Shown here piece after piece: positions 1 through 13,841 of a DNA stretch of 64,000 nucleotides; positions within the stretch are counted from its first letter, which is position 1, and each line of letters starts with the position of its first letter. The translations under genes and the position numbers were made by a program. This stretch comes from Lutraria lutraria (lineage: Eukaryota > Mollusca > Bivalvia > Venerida > Mactridae). Location of the stretch: NCBI GenBank assembly GCA_964023205.1, contig OZ026844.1:30551326-30615325 (forward strand). Reading direction: 5' to 3'. Under the pieces are notes generated by a model, which was given only the letters and a program-made list of their open reading frames with translations, was not told the origin of the DNA and did not search any database.

Positions 1-746
1 GTTAATTTCCTTCATATCTGTGTTACTACGCGTGCAAAGATGTAAGTTTGTTTAAAACCATCCATGCAGTACAACAAAAAACTTTAAATGGCGGCGCTCG
101 AGATATTATTAAGCTCACTAGATTGTGCATTTTTGATCGCTAAGGAGTTAAAAGCCATTTTCAGCCAGTTTCGATTTCAGCAGATTCGCAGTAGCCTTCC
201 CCATTGTATATACAAGACAGTACATTTAGAATTACATGTATTATGAGACTATATTATCCAAAAGAAAAATCTAACATAATTATATTAATTTAATAAACGT
301 TTGATGTGCAGCGAAATGAATACATGCCTTCGTTTAAGTAATGATCTACGTTTTAGCTATACACATCTCATTTAAGTGTTAGTTCCTTGGGGCCGTTCAG
401 ATCCTTGGTTATACACATGGTGTCTTCGTCAGTTCGTTCGACGCTATTCTCTTATTGCAACATTGTGTTGACGGTGTAAAATGTTCTAAGATTGCAAGTA
501 ATGGGTTTGATTCATTACATTATACCACAAACTTTATCAAGCTGTAGGAGTATTAATTGTGCTGGTTATATACATGTATACAAAATGTAATGTTAACAAG
601 GGCTCATCTGATTTGCTGAAACATTTGTAGAAATTCTACACAGTTTGAAATAATTAACACGAAACCGGGTCAGTCTGTTTTATGATTGGGAGAGGCATTT
701 GGCATGTTTGTGCTTGTAATACGACTCTACTATTTTTACGTTACAG
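1..746. other. Intronic sequence upstream of first visible TBK1-like exon
   Basis: No exon was recognised here. It ends in a splice acceptor (ag at 745-746) in front of a kinase-domain exon, so it is most simply the 3' part of a TBK1 intron. The exon that should carry the activation loop is not seen and must lie to the left of the window. Confidence 0.5.
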
Positions 747-3700
747 TATCCAAAGATGTACGAACAAGCTGTTTTACGTCGTCCCGGTGTGCAAGTCTTT
801 GACTCGTCTGTTGATCTGTGGAGTCTTGGGGTCACGCTGTATCATGTTGCAACTGGCCAATTACCTTTCCAACCTTTTGGAGGCCGCAGCAATGCTTCCA
901 CTATGTATGTATACATGACCTTTTTGCTCTTTTATTTTCTTTTATAAAACTTGCATCATACTAGGTTTTCTAATACCAAATGGATCTTTATATGATTTGG
1001 AGCACAGTTGAAAGTATATTAAGGCCTAAAATGTCTACGCGGACAAAACTCTTGTATTCAAATGTATGTACATGTAAATATGTTTATGACAAATAAAATG
1101 TGTGTTTGCTCGGTGTGACCATTTAAGGCCTATATTGGACCATTATACACATCCATTCAACATGCTAGCCTCAATGATTTGGAGATCGTACTGCGCAACT
1201 TGTATACATCTGAATAAAATGACAGTGTTTATTATGATGACTATGGTAAATTTATGTCAAGAAACCTAAGCTGTATAAGACACTGGCATTTGCTTTGACA
1301 TTACTTTTTTAGAAGTGATCACTTTTTTTCTTTTTCTTTTATTCAAGGCATATGATAACATCAGAAAAACCATCTGGTGTTATATCTGGCGTACAGAAAA
1401 CCATGAATGGTGCTATACAATGGAGTAACACTCTACCGGACACGTGCTGGTTGTCTGAGTATGTATGCAAAAACATCGTAATGTGCAATTTAATTCATAC
1501 TTGACAGTGTTATACATTAAATAGTGAAACATATATTTATATTATTTTATGCTATTTTAAGATATGTTTTCGAAATATGTAGTGCCTGACATTGTGTAGA
1601 TATGCTGGTTTTACAGTTTTTAAATTTCGTTAACATCTTTGACAGAATCTTGAGTATTTATTCCAGTTACGTGAAAATTGTGTTGGTCTCAATGCTAGCT
1701 GGCTTGTTGGAGATGAATGCACAGAAGATGTGGACATTTGAGAAGTTTTATGATACTGTTATTAATTTAGACAGTCGTATTGTCCTGAAGTTATTCTCAT
1801 GTTGTACCTCAAATCTTGTGTTGCTGTATGTGGAGCCCACAGACACGTAAGATAAGCAATCAGTCCTGTTTATAGCTAACATGAGCACAAGCGCTGCTCA
1901 AGATGAGCTTTTGTGATCGGTCTTTGTCCGTCGTGCGGCGTCAACATTTGCCTCGTGAACACACTAGAGGCCATATTTTTAGTTAGATTTTCACAGAACT
2001 GTGTCAGAATTTTTGTATCTACAAAATCTTGGCCCTCTTGTTTATATTGAATTTCCTTGGAGTAAATTAACCTTGTATACACCATTAGTTTTTGTACGAA
2101 TGTATCATGAAGATACTTCATGTATTCAAATTTGTTGAAAGTTATTTGTGTCTTAGTAATCATTTATGTATGTTGAATCAATGGCATGCGCTTACCAAAG
2201 GGTAAAATTCGTCAAGTTAGAAACATTATGGCTCTTCGGTCTAATAAAGTTATTTTAATGATAACGCATTTCATCAAATGATATTTACATGTAGAATCCT
2301 GTCATTGGACTTGTGCGTAGTCAGTTTATCTAAATAAAGAACATTTCATGCTATATGTGTAGGTAACACGCGCTTCTGAAAAAGTGCTTTAATCCCACGC
2401 ACCACTACGAGGCTGACTGCCATAAATTTTGTATCATAAAATGCTACTTAACTATACAGCAATACAATTCTTTATTTGCATAAACTTTTACAAGTTTATC
2501 ACAATTTACAATAGAAAATAAATAAAATGTCGATAACATATTATAGATACAAATAATAACAATGTACATATGCAATAACTATCATGTTCTTAATATATTT
2601 GCTCAGTGAATAAATTTCGATTATCATTTAAATAAGTGAATGTTTGATGTTTTTAACAAATTTTGAAATATATTTGGCCAAAAAAACAATATTTATGTAA
2701 GTAGTATTTCCTTAGAATTCTGTACAAAGGACATTACACTAATAAAAAATAATATTCGTTTTCAATACTCTATATGTTACATTTCTTACTTAACTGTATT
2801 TTGTTGCATTAATAACTACCTGAATGATTATACCAATACCAACACACTTAAGACTTTTCTTTCATGGAATCCAAACTTGTATATTACTTAAATCATTTGT
2901 ACACCGCATTACATGTTTCAACAGTTGTCTCACAAAATCCTAAAGCCATAGTACAAATTGAATAATAAAACTTATGCTGTCAAATTAAATCTTTAACAAT
3001 GGTGTAAAATCGAAGTCTCTTGTATTTTCCAGCTATGCCAATATACAGGAACGTATCGCCGATGCCACAGAATTACCAGCCCCCCATCAGTTAATATTAT
3101 GGCACGATAAACAATTATGTGATATTGTTGAGCATAATGTAGCTGTTCGGTCATATCCAAAACCTGTGATTAACACAAAATTGTTTTTATTTAATAAAAC
3201 TTCGATGGAAAATTGTGATGTTAAATTGTTGCGACCATGTAAGTATCAACGTATTTTTGATACATTTTGTGATATGAATTATATTAAAATTGGGTACAAT
3301 ACTAGATTAAGACAAGGTCAAATTTTTCAAAACTTTGTAAATGTACGGTTTTAGATACGTTTAAATTAAATGTAAACTTAACTTCAATATACTAGAAACT
3401 GACATATTCCTATTAAATTGAATAATAATTGTATTTTCAATTTTTGTCGTATACTAGTATTCTTTATCACAGTATGTTTATCGACAGTTTTAACTTAACT
3501 GTAACATTTTGCTTCAGTAAACTTTCCTACGATTGTTCCTGAACGTGAAAATTTGGAACAAGATGCATTTATTTCAAAGAAGGCTACAGCTGTTGCATTC
3601 AGACTTTGTCTTCTTATATCAATTTATATCGAACAACAAAAACGTGTTGCTAAAGGAGAAGTATTGTTTAGGTTAGTGTCAGATTGTGTGTTCTTCACAA

Positions 3701-6700
3701 TGAGATGGTATTGATTTTGAAGTCTCTGAGCGAGGCGTAAACAAACAATTCTTGTTTCTGGTTATTCGACAGCTCCTTATTCATCCCGCGACCTTAGACT
3801 TTGTTTTATGTCCATGGAACGGTGCATCCACTGTCTCATTTTTTTCAAACTTTCTGCACGCTTTAAATAATAAAAATAATAATAAAGAGCCCTATCTACT
3901 TACTCTATTTGAAGGATCAGGTGACCAGAAACGCTTGAGAATTTACTCTATTTTCACCATATTAAATGGAAGAGTCTAACTAAGAGTCTGACTACTCTAG
4001 AATACAACTATGAATTGATATAACTGTCCCGCTAAATTTGATCGCAACGTTGTAGCAACGTATTTTCCCATTTTTATTTCAGACGATATATTAAAAGCAT
4101 CGTTTGGCATGCCGAATGGATCGTGCCTGAAATTCGACAACGTTTACAAGAAACACAGACGCACATGGATTCTTTCACTAAAACGTTCATATTATTATTG
4201 AAACTTTTCAACACATTAGATTCTATTTCACATGTGGAAGAAGTTGTTTCTAATAAAGTCGGTACTGGAGTACACTTGAAAGATACAATGGACCAGTTAA
4301 ATGTGTGCTTAGGGGATCAGTCCTTGAAACAGTTCTATGATAAGGTTTGTGTGTTAGATAATTGTCCGTGTGTAAATTTGTGTGCAATTATTATTGTGCT
4401 TATAATCTCTATTTGTTTATATCAAATGATGATCGTGTAAGAAGCACCCCTATTGCAAGACGGAGTAAACATATAATTATTATTTAGAATGTTCTATGGA
4501 GAGTATACGCCGAGTCGAATTTCTAACCACCCTCCTTATAATACTCGATTCTTTATCTAGAGTTGTCTTTACTTATCATTCACACACATAACCGCCAACG
4601 TCTGAAAAGTAGTTGAACATGTGTAGCCGAGTGTCCTTTGGTTTTACTATGAATTGAATCACAAGCATTTTCCTTGATTGTTATGTATGTATTTATCATG
4701 ATACATATTAGATGGTTAGTATATTATGAAATGTATTTATCATGATGCATAAGTTAACATGTAATAGTTAGTTTTTTTATAGTCAGTTTATTTTTCAGAG
4801 TCATATGAGGCAGACAGTTCACCTAAGCATCGTTCCCGGGAAGAACCAGTACTAGACTCCCATCCTCCGTAAGCAACTGCCTACTTTCCCACATAAAGAG
4901 ACATGGGAAAGTAGGCAGTTGCTTACCGAGGATGGGCGTCTAGTATTGGTTCTTCCCAGGAACGATGCTTAGATGAACTGTTAGTATGATGCTGCATATG
5001 ATTTGACAGCTCTGTACAGTTAGTATGTTAAGAAATATTTTCATCATGTTTATGAAGTCACGAATATGGTGAACAAGTGCTCTGATATTTCCTTCTAGAT
5101 TCTTACACGTCTGAATGAAATATCTGTGTATGTTGAAGTACTAAGTAAAAGGATTACTGAACAAGAATGTGACAGGCTGAGACATGTTATAGCCTGTGTT
5201 GAAGATGATCATTGGTAACAGTAGTCTTGTTTATTGTTGGTTACTTTCTAATCTAAACAATGTTTGTAATATTCATACTTATAATGTATACTTGTGTTCA
5301 GAATATGCATTTGAATACTGTGGAATCATTAATTTTCGTTGGGGATTTAATTTCGTGGATTTCGTGGGCCGGCTCATCCACGAAATTAAATCCCCACGAA
5401 TTTAAATGCAGAGATAAGGCATTTCTTTTCTAAAATCAAAATCAACGAATTCTTGTCCCCACGAAATAGCCATTTTAGTATAAACCACGAAAATTGAGCC
5501 CAACGAAAATAAATGAAAAAACGGTATTCATATAGTCAGTGAGAGTTACAATTGGGATTTGAGGAAAGATTGGTTGTACGAGTTTTATTTGGTTTGACAC
5601 TCAATATATAATACGTTTTTTGTTGAGACAAGCCAGGAATATTTAACTCGAACTTGACCTGCTTCTCATTTCTATATACTACAATATTACAGTCACATTT
5701 ACATTGTTTTGGCATAGGTAAGTTAAGGTTGACCACTATATATACATATACTTCTTACATTAATATTTTACATTATCTACAAGTGAGGGTGTTTTCAATT
5801 GACATTCAGCGATGCTGTTAGTAACTGATTACATTTTATTGATGCTATACATATAAATTATATCTACGTTCCAATATAATATCTTAACAAATGTCAATTT
5901 ATATTCTAGTTTGTCAAAAGCAGAAACTTTGAAACAGAAGATATCCTCTATATCCGGCACCATGGTGAAACACAGAAAATACGGAGATCTTCACAGTCAC
6001 GAACATTTTATACATAAATGTGAAAAGTAAATGATACATAGTTTGTTCCTTTGTAGCAAATTAATGTGTATATTTGTCACATGAGCGTATGGCTTATTGA
6101 TAACGGAAAATAAAATTAGCATGTTAAATTGTACGAGCAGTACTATAGTAAAACCCTGCAAGAGTAAAAAGAAATTATTTGTAACTGGTTACCCTATCTA
6201 TCCCTAGTTTTCCCTGCAACCCTTGCATTTTTATGAGGCCAGAATATGGAACATCCATTTATTTACGCTAAATTACCTGCGATCCAGAGGTCACAGGTAT
6301 AATGGAATGTTGTTAATAAGTTCTTCATGGACGAGCACGTAGCTTTATAGTAGCACGTGACGTAACATCAATGCCCGATTGGCTAATGTTTCAGTCTGGC
6401 CTTCGTCTTCAAGTTTATAGTACCATTCTGTAAGAATGTCAAAAACAAGCCCAATGCAGCATTTCGAAGCACTTAAGTCTTGAGAACAATATTTTTAAGT
6501 ATGGATGCTATTTGAGATATTTTTTTTTCACGAAAAGCAGTAGCTTGTTATTCGTTTTGATATTTAAGTACAGCAGATAACCAAGATATAATCATAGTAT
6601 GTTTACTGTTTACATTTCCTGTTTTGTCATACTATCTCGTTGTTCATTTATTTTACTTATTACACTAATGTACAAACTTGGTACTTGTATCATTTTTGTT

Positions 6701-9700
6701 ATTCCAGTAATACAATTTACATGTACTTATTTCTTTTATTTTTGTGCATAGTCACGTATGTGTTGAACCCGTTCTATGCAATACATCTATGCATGTTTTT
6801 ATATGCAGTAAAACCCCTAAAGCCAGACCCCTTCAAGACTGGACCATAAGTCCGGTTTTCTGAGAATTCCGGTTTTCTGAGAAATTCTGAAAAAAAGAGA
6901 CAAGAAAAATCGTCCGAATTTCGGAGAATTCCGTTTTTCGGTGGTATTACCATTTTATTTGCTTTATACAAGAATGAGTTTTATTGGTTTCAGACAAAAA
7001 CTTCAAGAATGTACAATGACTTTGACTTCACTAGCAAATGAACATTGTAAGAAAAATTTACAAAATGGTGTTAAAAGCACTGCAAGAGAGTTAGGGTATG
7101 TAAATATTTGGTGTATGTTTAGTAACTGTTCGGCAATGAAACATTTTTATGTTAAAGTATCTAAGGAACAGCTTATATATTTGTCAAATGAATGATATCA
7201 TGCGAGAAGTATTAATGTGTTCTGACCTGTTCCCTATGTTTAAAAATACTGATATGTGAGTATAGCAGCTTAAAGTGTGTAGTGAAATTAATTTTAATTT
7301 GTTAAATATTTGGCAGTACAGTAAAACACACTTAAAATGAATACTTTGGACTCCTTCATTTTAGACATACAGTGTAGTGCAACCTCTCCAAAGCAACACC
7401 CTTTGGGAGTAGCAAAATTATGTTGTTGTTGAGAGGTTGTTGCTGTGGAGTGGTTAAATTAATAGTTAAATTTTACAGTGGGAAAAAATCATGCTGTTGT
7501 TGAAGGGAGGTTTTTGCTCCAGAGGGCCGTTCTGGAAAGGTATTTTGTTCATCGGTGATGTTATTTCCTTACTTTGGATTTTCCTGTAAATAATACTTTT
7601 TTCAGTCCAAAGCATGAAATTTATTTTTTACCTTAATTTGTATTACAGAAATCTCACAAAGCATCTTACTAGAACACGAAAAGTTGAGCAAAACATTTCC
7701 TCTGTTAAAGATAGTCTGGCTCAACTTACTGATAAATTGTCACAGGTAAAACAATAGGAATATATTTCAACAATTATATCAGCTTAAACCTCATATGAAG
7801 ACACACAGATCATACATACGGACGGTCAAACAGGCTTTCAGTGTATAGTGCAATTAACCTATAAATAAAACTGATCTATAAGAACCCAAATAAAAGTTAA
7901 ACATTACACACAGCTAAGTGTCTGTATTTTATTTGTTTTGTTCAATCGATCACATTGTTAATTGAATATTTTCTTTACCATTGTGCTACAGAAAGAAGAG
8001 AAATGCCGAGGAATTGTGGAAAAATTGACTGAAATTTTACATTCTATTGCGACAAGGGGAAAACAGACATGTACAGTAATTCAGCGTGGAAATATACCAG
8101 GAGTTGAGGTAGGTAAGAGGATGGTTTGTGTCAAACTGGGTTATAAATATACCAGGAGTTGAGGTAGGTAAGAGGATGGTTTGTGTCAAACTGGGTTATA
8201 AATATACCAGGAGTTGAGGTAGGTAAGAGGATGGTTTGTGTCAAACTGGGTTATAAATATACCAGGAGTTGAGGTAGGTAAGAGGATGGTTTGTGTCAAA
8301 CTGGGTTATAAATATACCAGGAGTTGAGGTAGGTAAGAGGATGGTTTGTGTCAAACTGGGTTCATATGAGACAAGTAAATATCAGGGGAAAACAGGATTT
8401 TTTCATAGGTCATGATATTGTAATAGAAATTTGAAAAAAAAGTCAGTGAAATTTTGCAATTTGAAATATCAGGTAATTGTTAGGCAATTTACTTATCTTC
8501 TTGCCTGTTATTTTTTCAAATGGCTCAGACAGTTTCTTCTTTTTTTTGCAATACAAAGTCTCTATTTAATTTCTATTGCTTCTATTCTTTGATATAACAA
8601 TAAAATTGAATTAATGTTAAGCTTTTACCTGTTATGCCAAGCAAGGTGTTGTAGATAATAGAGTAAAAACTGAGTTCATTTTGTTTATTTTGGTATCTTG
8701 TTATTGCTAGATGTAAGTGTCTTCGATAGTTTTGATGGCGAAATATATATATAAATGCAAATATTGCTTTATTTCGGGGAAATGTCAGGGAATTTAAAAA
8801 AAAAATATGATCCATGCAAAATGTCCAAATTGTTTGATTTGCTGATTTTAAATGTTGTAATCAAGTTTCACTTATTGAACTTCTTCCATCAGTTAGGCAT
8901 TACAGTTTATAATTTCGTTTATTCTGTACGGCTTTTCCCAGTACATCACATTTTGGCTGCTGAAAAAAATATTGCCATAAATTCTAAAAATCTGCATTTA
9001 AATTTGATTCCTTGTGGATTTTATTATCCTCAAATGATTTAATATTTTTAGATGAATGAGTAATTGATCAACATGAAACTTAATTAATTTATCTACAATT
9101 ATTTCATTACAGACAAACCATTTCCATGGTGAAGGCATCAGATCTGAGCTACGTTCTGACATACCATTGCAAGAAACAATTGGTCGTCCAGTTAGTGAAT
9201 TTTCAAACAGGGATGCTAGTTCAACTCCAAAAAGACAAAGAACTGAATTGTTAGATCGACTTACACAAGAGTATGCAAACCTTGATACCTACCATTTATG
9301 AATTACGAATATTTACAATTTAATTGTTGAAATTATTATTGTCTCTTCCAGTAAATGCTTTTAGTCAATAATATTCAACTCGTATTTAGACAAATAAATG
9401 TACCAATATAACTACAGATTTAGAAACATACAGAGTGTGTTTATAAGCACAATGCCCTCTGAGTGACCTTGACCTTTGACCTTCTTACCTGAAAATGCAC
9501 AGGCAAGTAGAGGTTGTCACGAGAAACCAACATATGAAGTTTGATGATTGTTGGTATAGGCAAGGTTAACGTTTGGTTCAAACAAACAGACAGACCAAAA
9601 ACAATATGCTCCGATATATCGATACGGAGGTATAAAAATGATTTAAGAAGTTGTGGTGAGCCAATTGATGGTGTCATTATATGTTAATTTGCTATATGAT

Positions 9701-11087
9701 CATACATTCTGGAAAATGATTTTAGAAGTTTCATTATATCATAACTTCGGAGGAACAATGGTTGGAATGCTGAAAGGCTGAAAGGACAGCTTTTGTCCAG
9801 TGTACGTGCAACTGAGGAGTGTAAATTATACAAGTTTTATTCGTTTTCAACGGTTACTAAGCAAACTGTAAACACGTATTTCGTATGTTTGGGGTATTTT
9901 CTAACAGGTTGATGTCCTTGAAGACAGACAGTGACGAATTAAAACATTTAGTGGTAGAGAGTGGTGAGGTTATGAAACAGTAAGTAGTCAACGTCAAGAT
10001 AGGAATCATGGTGGAATGTAAAAACATGCAGGCCTTGTGCTCCTTTATTGGTTTGGGGGGGGGGTATCCATACTCACCTGGGTACAACCAGGTTTATATC
10101 TGTCAATTCATACGCATTGCACGTGTGTTGCATGTATTTTCAGTATGAATCACGCGCTTAAGTATCTATGGCATGTTATTTATAATATCTGCCGAAAATG
10201 GCATTTTTCATTTTTATTTTTAAACTTTCAAAAATTGTTGGGCTTGTCACAAGCTACCGTGAATCCTCTGTATCAATAATTTGGGAGCTTCCGAGGGCTC
10301 CACGTCCCCTAGACCCCTACCAATACTTAGTTCTCGATCAACCATGAATCCTGTGGTACTTGTCCCACAGCTTTTACACGTCACACCTGCAAATTTCTGT
10401 CTCCTTGACAGCTATGCCAAATTACAATTAATTGATTTGTTTAAAATGATTCAAATAAGATGAGAATTACGAACAAAAATGGAAACAGTATTCAATGCTT
10501 TAATGTGACATTTGTCTCATGAAGCCAGTTCAAAACCCCTGTACACAGATCTTTACTGTAGACTATTTAAAGACTGAAACACTCTGGGAGGTCGTGTTTT
10601 GTCGCACAATTTTGTACATACGTAGGTAATAATTATACTTGTGACAAATTATGGATTATAACTTAAATATTGTTTTTTTACAACATGAAGCATAATATAT
10701 ATACGATGTTGCATTTTTATGGTACTTTCGTTTTATGATGTTAACAAAAATGTATAACTTATTGATAGTTGCATTTATATATTTGGTAGAAATATCAATG
10801 TATGAAGTACGAATATCAGTATAAACTGGACAGAAAATGAAATTCATCTTCTATACAATTCGAAGAGCATATTTTACAGATACAGGATTCATGGACAATA
10901 TTATGGTATTTCCATTTTATGATTTCCAAATGTGGTAGGCCTGATCTCAATAATGTTTCTACTATTTTGATTATGAAATAATACAACTTTATCTATAATT
11001 TTCAGATTTCTCTCAGAAACATCCAACCTTCGAATCGAAGGCTCCCTGGACAGTGACCAACGTCGATATGTTCCAGATGACACGTAA
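747..11087 (+). CDS. TBK1: TBK1/IKK-epsilon-like serine/threonine kinase, 3' 14 coding exons
   Basis: IKK-related kinase that acts in the cytosol downstream of innate immune sensors and in selective autophagy (family knowledge). Coding exons, joined in frame by GT-AG introns: 747-904, 1348-1458, 1667-1846, 3033-3238, 3518-3671, 4083-4344, 5099-5214, 5910-6026, 6994-7095, 7649-7745, 7992-8108, 9113-9270, 9908-9979, 11006-11087 (stop TAA). They give 643 residues. The first two exons are kinase C-lobe, with YPKMYEQAVLRR, the subdomain IX motif DLWSLGVTLYH, and EKPSGVISGVQ, which closely follows vertebrate TBK1. Exons 3-4 fit the ubiquitin-like domain, exons 5-12 the helical scaffold/dimerisation region, and the last two exons the short C-terminal adaptor-binding coil. 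Every junction keeps phase, which supports the model. The catalytic N-lobe, activation loop and start lie outside the window. TBK1 and IKK-epsilon cannot be separated here; invertebrates often have one gene. Confidence 0.92.
1873..2170. repeat. Dispersed repeat in TBK1 intron
   Basis: It starts with a self-complementary stretch (caagcgctgctcaagatgag) followed by a gtctttgtccgtcgtgcggc segment typical of short dispersed repeats in mollusc introns. A 95-codon open frame on the minus strand has no recognisable domain and is not called as a gene. The ends are uncertain. Confidence 0.35.
4811..4982. repeat. Head-to-head SINE-body palindrome in TBK1 intron
   Basis: Left arm 4811-4891 and right arm 4904-4982 are reverse complements with few mismatches, around a 12-bp loop. 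The arm matches the non-tRNA body of the SINEs at 23572, 31937 and 56315 (shared words aagaaccagtactaga and cagacagttcacctaa). It is therefore two copies of the SINE body joined head to head, without the tRNA head or tail. Confidence 0.75.
5327..5515. mobile_element. MITE-like element with CATTAATTTTCGTTGGG ends
   Basis: Outer ends are cattaattttcgttggg (from 5327) and its near reverse complement cccaacgaaaataaatg (to 5515). The left half also contains a strong inner palindrome, arms 5335-5360 and 5376-5401. No coding capacity. It lies in a TBK1 intron. No target duplication was settled. Confidence 0.55.
6808..6950. repeat. Divergent member of the TACAGT-AACC element family
   Basis: It begins cagtaaaacccctaaagcc and contains paired half-units (tccggttttctgagaa occurs twice). 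The spacing of cagt, aacc, gcc and acc words matches the AACCTCT elements listed elsewhere. It ends about 40 bp before the TBK1 exon at 6994. Confidence 0.45.
7376..7540. repeat. AACCTCT-type short element in TBK1 intron
   Basis: It contains gcaacctctccaaagcaaca, gagaggttgttgctg and agggccgttctggaaagg in the same order as the intact copy at 13842-14022. The terminal TACAGT is slightly disrupted. Confidence 0.6.
8091..8362 (+). repeat. Five-copy 55-bp tandem repeat spanning an exon end and its splice donor
   Basis: Copies start at 8091, 8146, 8201, 8256 and 8311, an exact 55-bp period. Each holds the last 18 coding bases of the TBK1 exon ending at 8108 plus 37 bases of intron, including the donor gtaggtaag. 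Five nearly identical donors therefore follow one another. Only the first keeps frame; reading on meets TGA at 8160-8162. Confidence 0.95.
9431..9660 (-). repeat. Dispersed repeat, same family as 62504-62730
   Basis: In reverse it shares with 62504-62730 the words accaaacattaaccttgcc, aaatttcatatgttggtt and aggtcaaggtcac, in the same order. Non-coding, in a TBK1 intron. Confidence 0.6.
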
Positions 11088-13841
11088 TGGTCAATCGTAT
11101 TGTCCACATTGTCCTAGCTTCAACCAAAACACTAGTGTTGTTCCACAATCTCTCCTATGTTACTTTTTAAAGATTTAACTCAGTATGATTACTTTTTAAT
11201 TGGAGATTATATTGACTGTAATCGTCTTTCAACTCACCAATTTTCCTGTTTCGTTGAAGGCTCGTATGGACCGGGGGTCGGGTTGCTTAGCGCCCAATAA
11301 TTTCAGCTGATATGGTAATCGAAAGGAATCAAAGGGGGCTATACCCGCCCTCCCCCGTTGCATCTTAAAATCTAAAATTAATCTGCTTAATTGCTTTCTT
11401 CGAGTCTGTGTTGGCAGAATGAGAATAAGAAGATCATGCGAGTTGTACATTACCATGTCATTTATTATTCCAACGTATCAGCTTGTTTTCTAATGTTCAG
11501 GGTTCGTATTCGTTAAAATCTTTAGTTTAAGGTGAATATTTTCCTTAAGTTGTTAATTTGCTTTTCATTAAGCACCATTTCTTCATATCTAAGGGAAAAT
11601 CATAGAAATCCTTAACTTTAGCAATATTTTCAATTAGGAGATTTATGAATACCGGCCCAGAATTGGAAAAAAAATATTCATGAAAAGTAAGTACTGAAAT
11701 GATGGGAAATATGAAGTTCAGTACGGACAACACTTATGGTTGAAGTAGTGACGATATTGGTGGCTTGCTTTATGATGACCATTACACGTGTGAATGTAGG
11801 TGAATATGACCATTGTTTTGTGACAATATTTTGACACATTGAATAATTAGATTCAACCAATGACTGTGTGTTGTGAATGCTGACTGTCAAGTACAGATAG
11901 TGTGCTGTATACAAGTGTTTTGAAGTTATGTGCGAGGTGCCTTGCGTGCGATTTTAATGTTCAAAGGATTTCTGTTCGACCTTTATGTTGTGATGTGAAG
12001 TTTTGGGAACCAAAACTTTAATCATGTGACATTTTAGTATTGATTCTGTGTTTTGTGAGGAACATATTTATATGCATTGTATACCTATGTCTGATTGATC
12101 AGGGGCTTGAATTGTGTTATTCATGTTATTTTCTGTAATGTTTTTTTTTGTATATAATTATGTACAGTCTCACACAAGTATTACACACGTATATACACAG
12201 TCTCACCATGGTATTAAACGTGTACATGTATATGTAAAGTATTGCCATTGTACAAGAATCAGATCACGGAGTCTTACACAAAAGATCAAGGAATAGTCCT
12301 TTGTCCAGACACTACTTTGGCGATTTAACATGCACTAACAATTATATTCGTACATGTATTAGCATATAGCCTACTAATTGCAAACTTGAATTACAATCTG
12401 CTTGAGTGGCAGTGTTATAGGGAGCCATCAGTCTTTGTTCTTCGTGTATGAAGTTGTTGTCTTCATTTATTTATCTTGTGCTTGTCACCGATGGGTATTA
12501 ACGATAATGTAATGCAATAATGTTGTTTGTTCAATCAGTAGATGCCTTTTAAAATAAGACAATCGAGTGATAATTTTGTGTGTGTAAACATACTTAATTA
12601 TGGCAACATATGTTAGGTGAAAAAAAGCATGTTCAACAATTAAAAAGGAAGAAAAAGTCGATATGTAAATTTTGTAGCAGTTTATAAATGCGTCTATCTA
12701 CAAGGTCTGACCATTTTTAAATTTTCATAATTCTTATTTTTTACACCCCTTTCACGGTAAGGTGTGTTAAGTAACATTAAGTAACATTTGCTTTCACTAA
12801 CAATAAGTAACATTTTGTTATTTCATAATCCTATACGTATTTGATATTGATACTATTAATTTTACTTTGTGCTATTTATTTACGTAAAATGTACGTTTTT
12901 AATATACGTTTTTAATTAATGTATATATTGATATATTGGTGTATAGTTGAAGTGGTCGACACAATTTAACTCGCACTGGTTCGACCTTGGAATTTTCTTA
13001 TCCCTATCACACATGAGAAGTGTATGTCCGGAAATTTGGCAATAGAAAAACTGATGGAAATGGATATTATTGGATTACAAACTTCATCAAACTATGCATA
13101 TTTTAACCTTCCCCGTTTATGGGGTTTAAGCCTGTTTTTTTACTATGCAGGTGGCTGTTTATACCGAGGAATATACTAACAAATTTTATGCTTTCGGTTT
13201 ATTTAAATTCGTGGTGACTTATTTTTGTCTACAGTTTTAACTCTAATGTCCAGTAATTACATGCAGTCATGCTAAAGAAACATTTCCAAGACAGCCCTCG
13301 TACATGTCACTGCTATTGAAGTTGATATGACATTTTCATGATATTTGCACACACAAAAATAGATTTGTCACTACACTCGATTCTTAATTACGAAACGATT
13401 TTAGCAAACATGACTTATTTTTTAGAGAAATACAAACCATAAGTCGTCGAGAAGTACTTTCTGGAGTTTTTAGTTTGAATATTCTTTTTTTCAAGGAAAT
13501 TAAAATTGCCATACCGAGAATGCAAAATAACCTTGGTTGGTTTTGGACAAGTGTACAATCATCCCTTAACGGAGCCGCATCAGTGACTTTGGTCTGGTTC
13601 CCTGTCTACTTTAATTCGTAGCGTCAGGGACAGGACACTCCAGACTACAGTGACTTATGTTAACTTAAAGCCTTATATGATAAGAGTAAATATTGTTAAA
13701 TATCACTGGTTATTATAATTAATAATGTTATGATTGATGATTAATAAAGTTTCTAAATTAGTTGTGCTTTTTGTCTTAATTCAAAACGATCGTTTAGAAG
13801 TCCAGATATTTTTGGGGGAGGCTTTGCCTCTCCCATTGTAA
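11088..13841. other. TBK1 3' UTR and downstream intergenic DNA
   Basis: No further exon, RNA gene or protein-like frame was recognised. The proximal part should be TBK1 3' UTR, but no convincing AATAAA lies close to the stop; the nearest noticed is at 13743. Small direct repeats of aagtaacatt occur near 12770-12815. Confidence 0.4.

Noticed and set aside
1876..2163. 95-codon minus-strand frame in a TBK1 intron
   Set aside because: It lies in a dispersed repeat and resembles no protein family.
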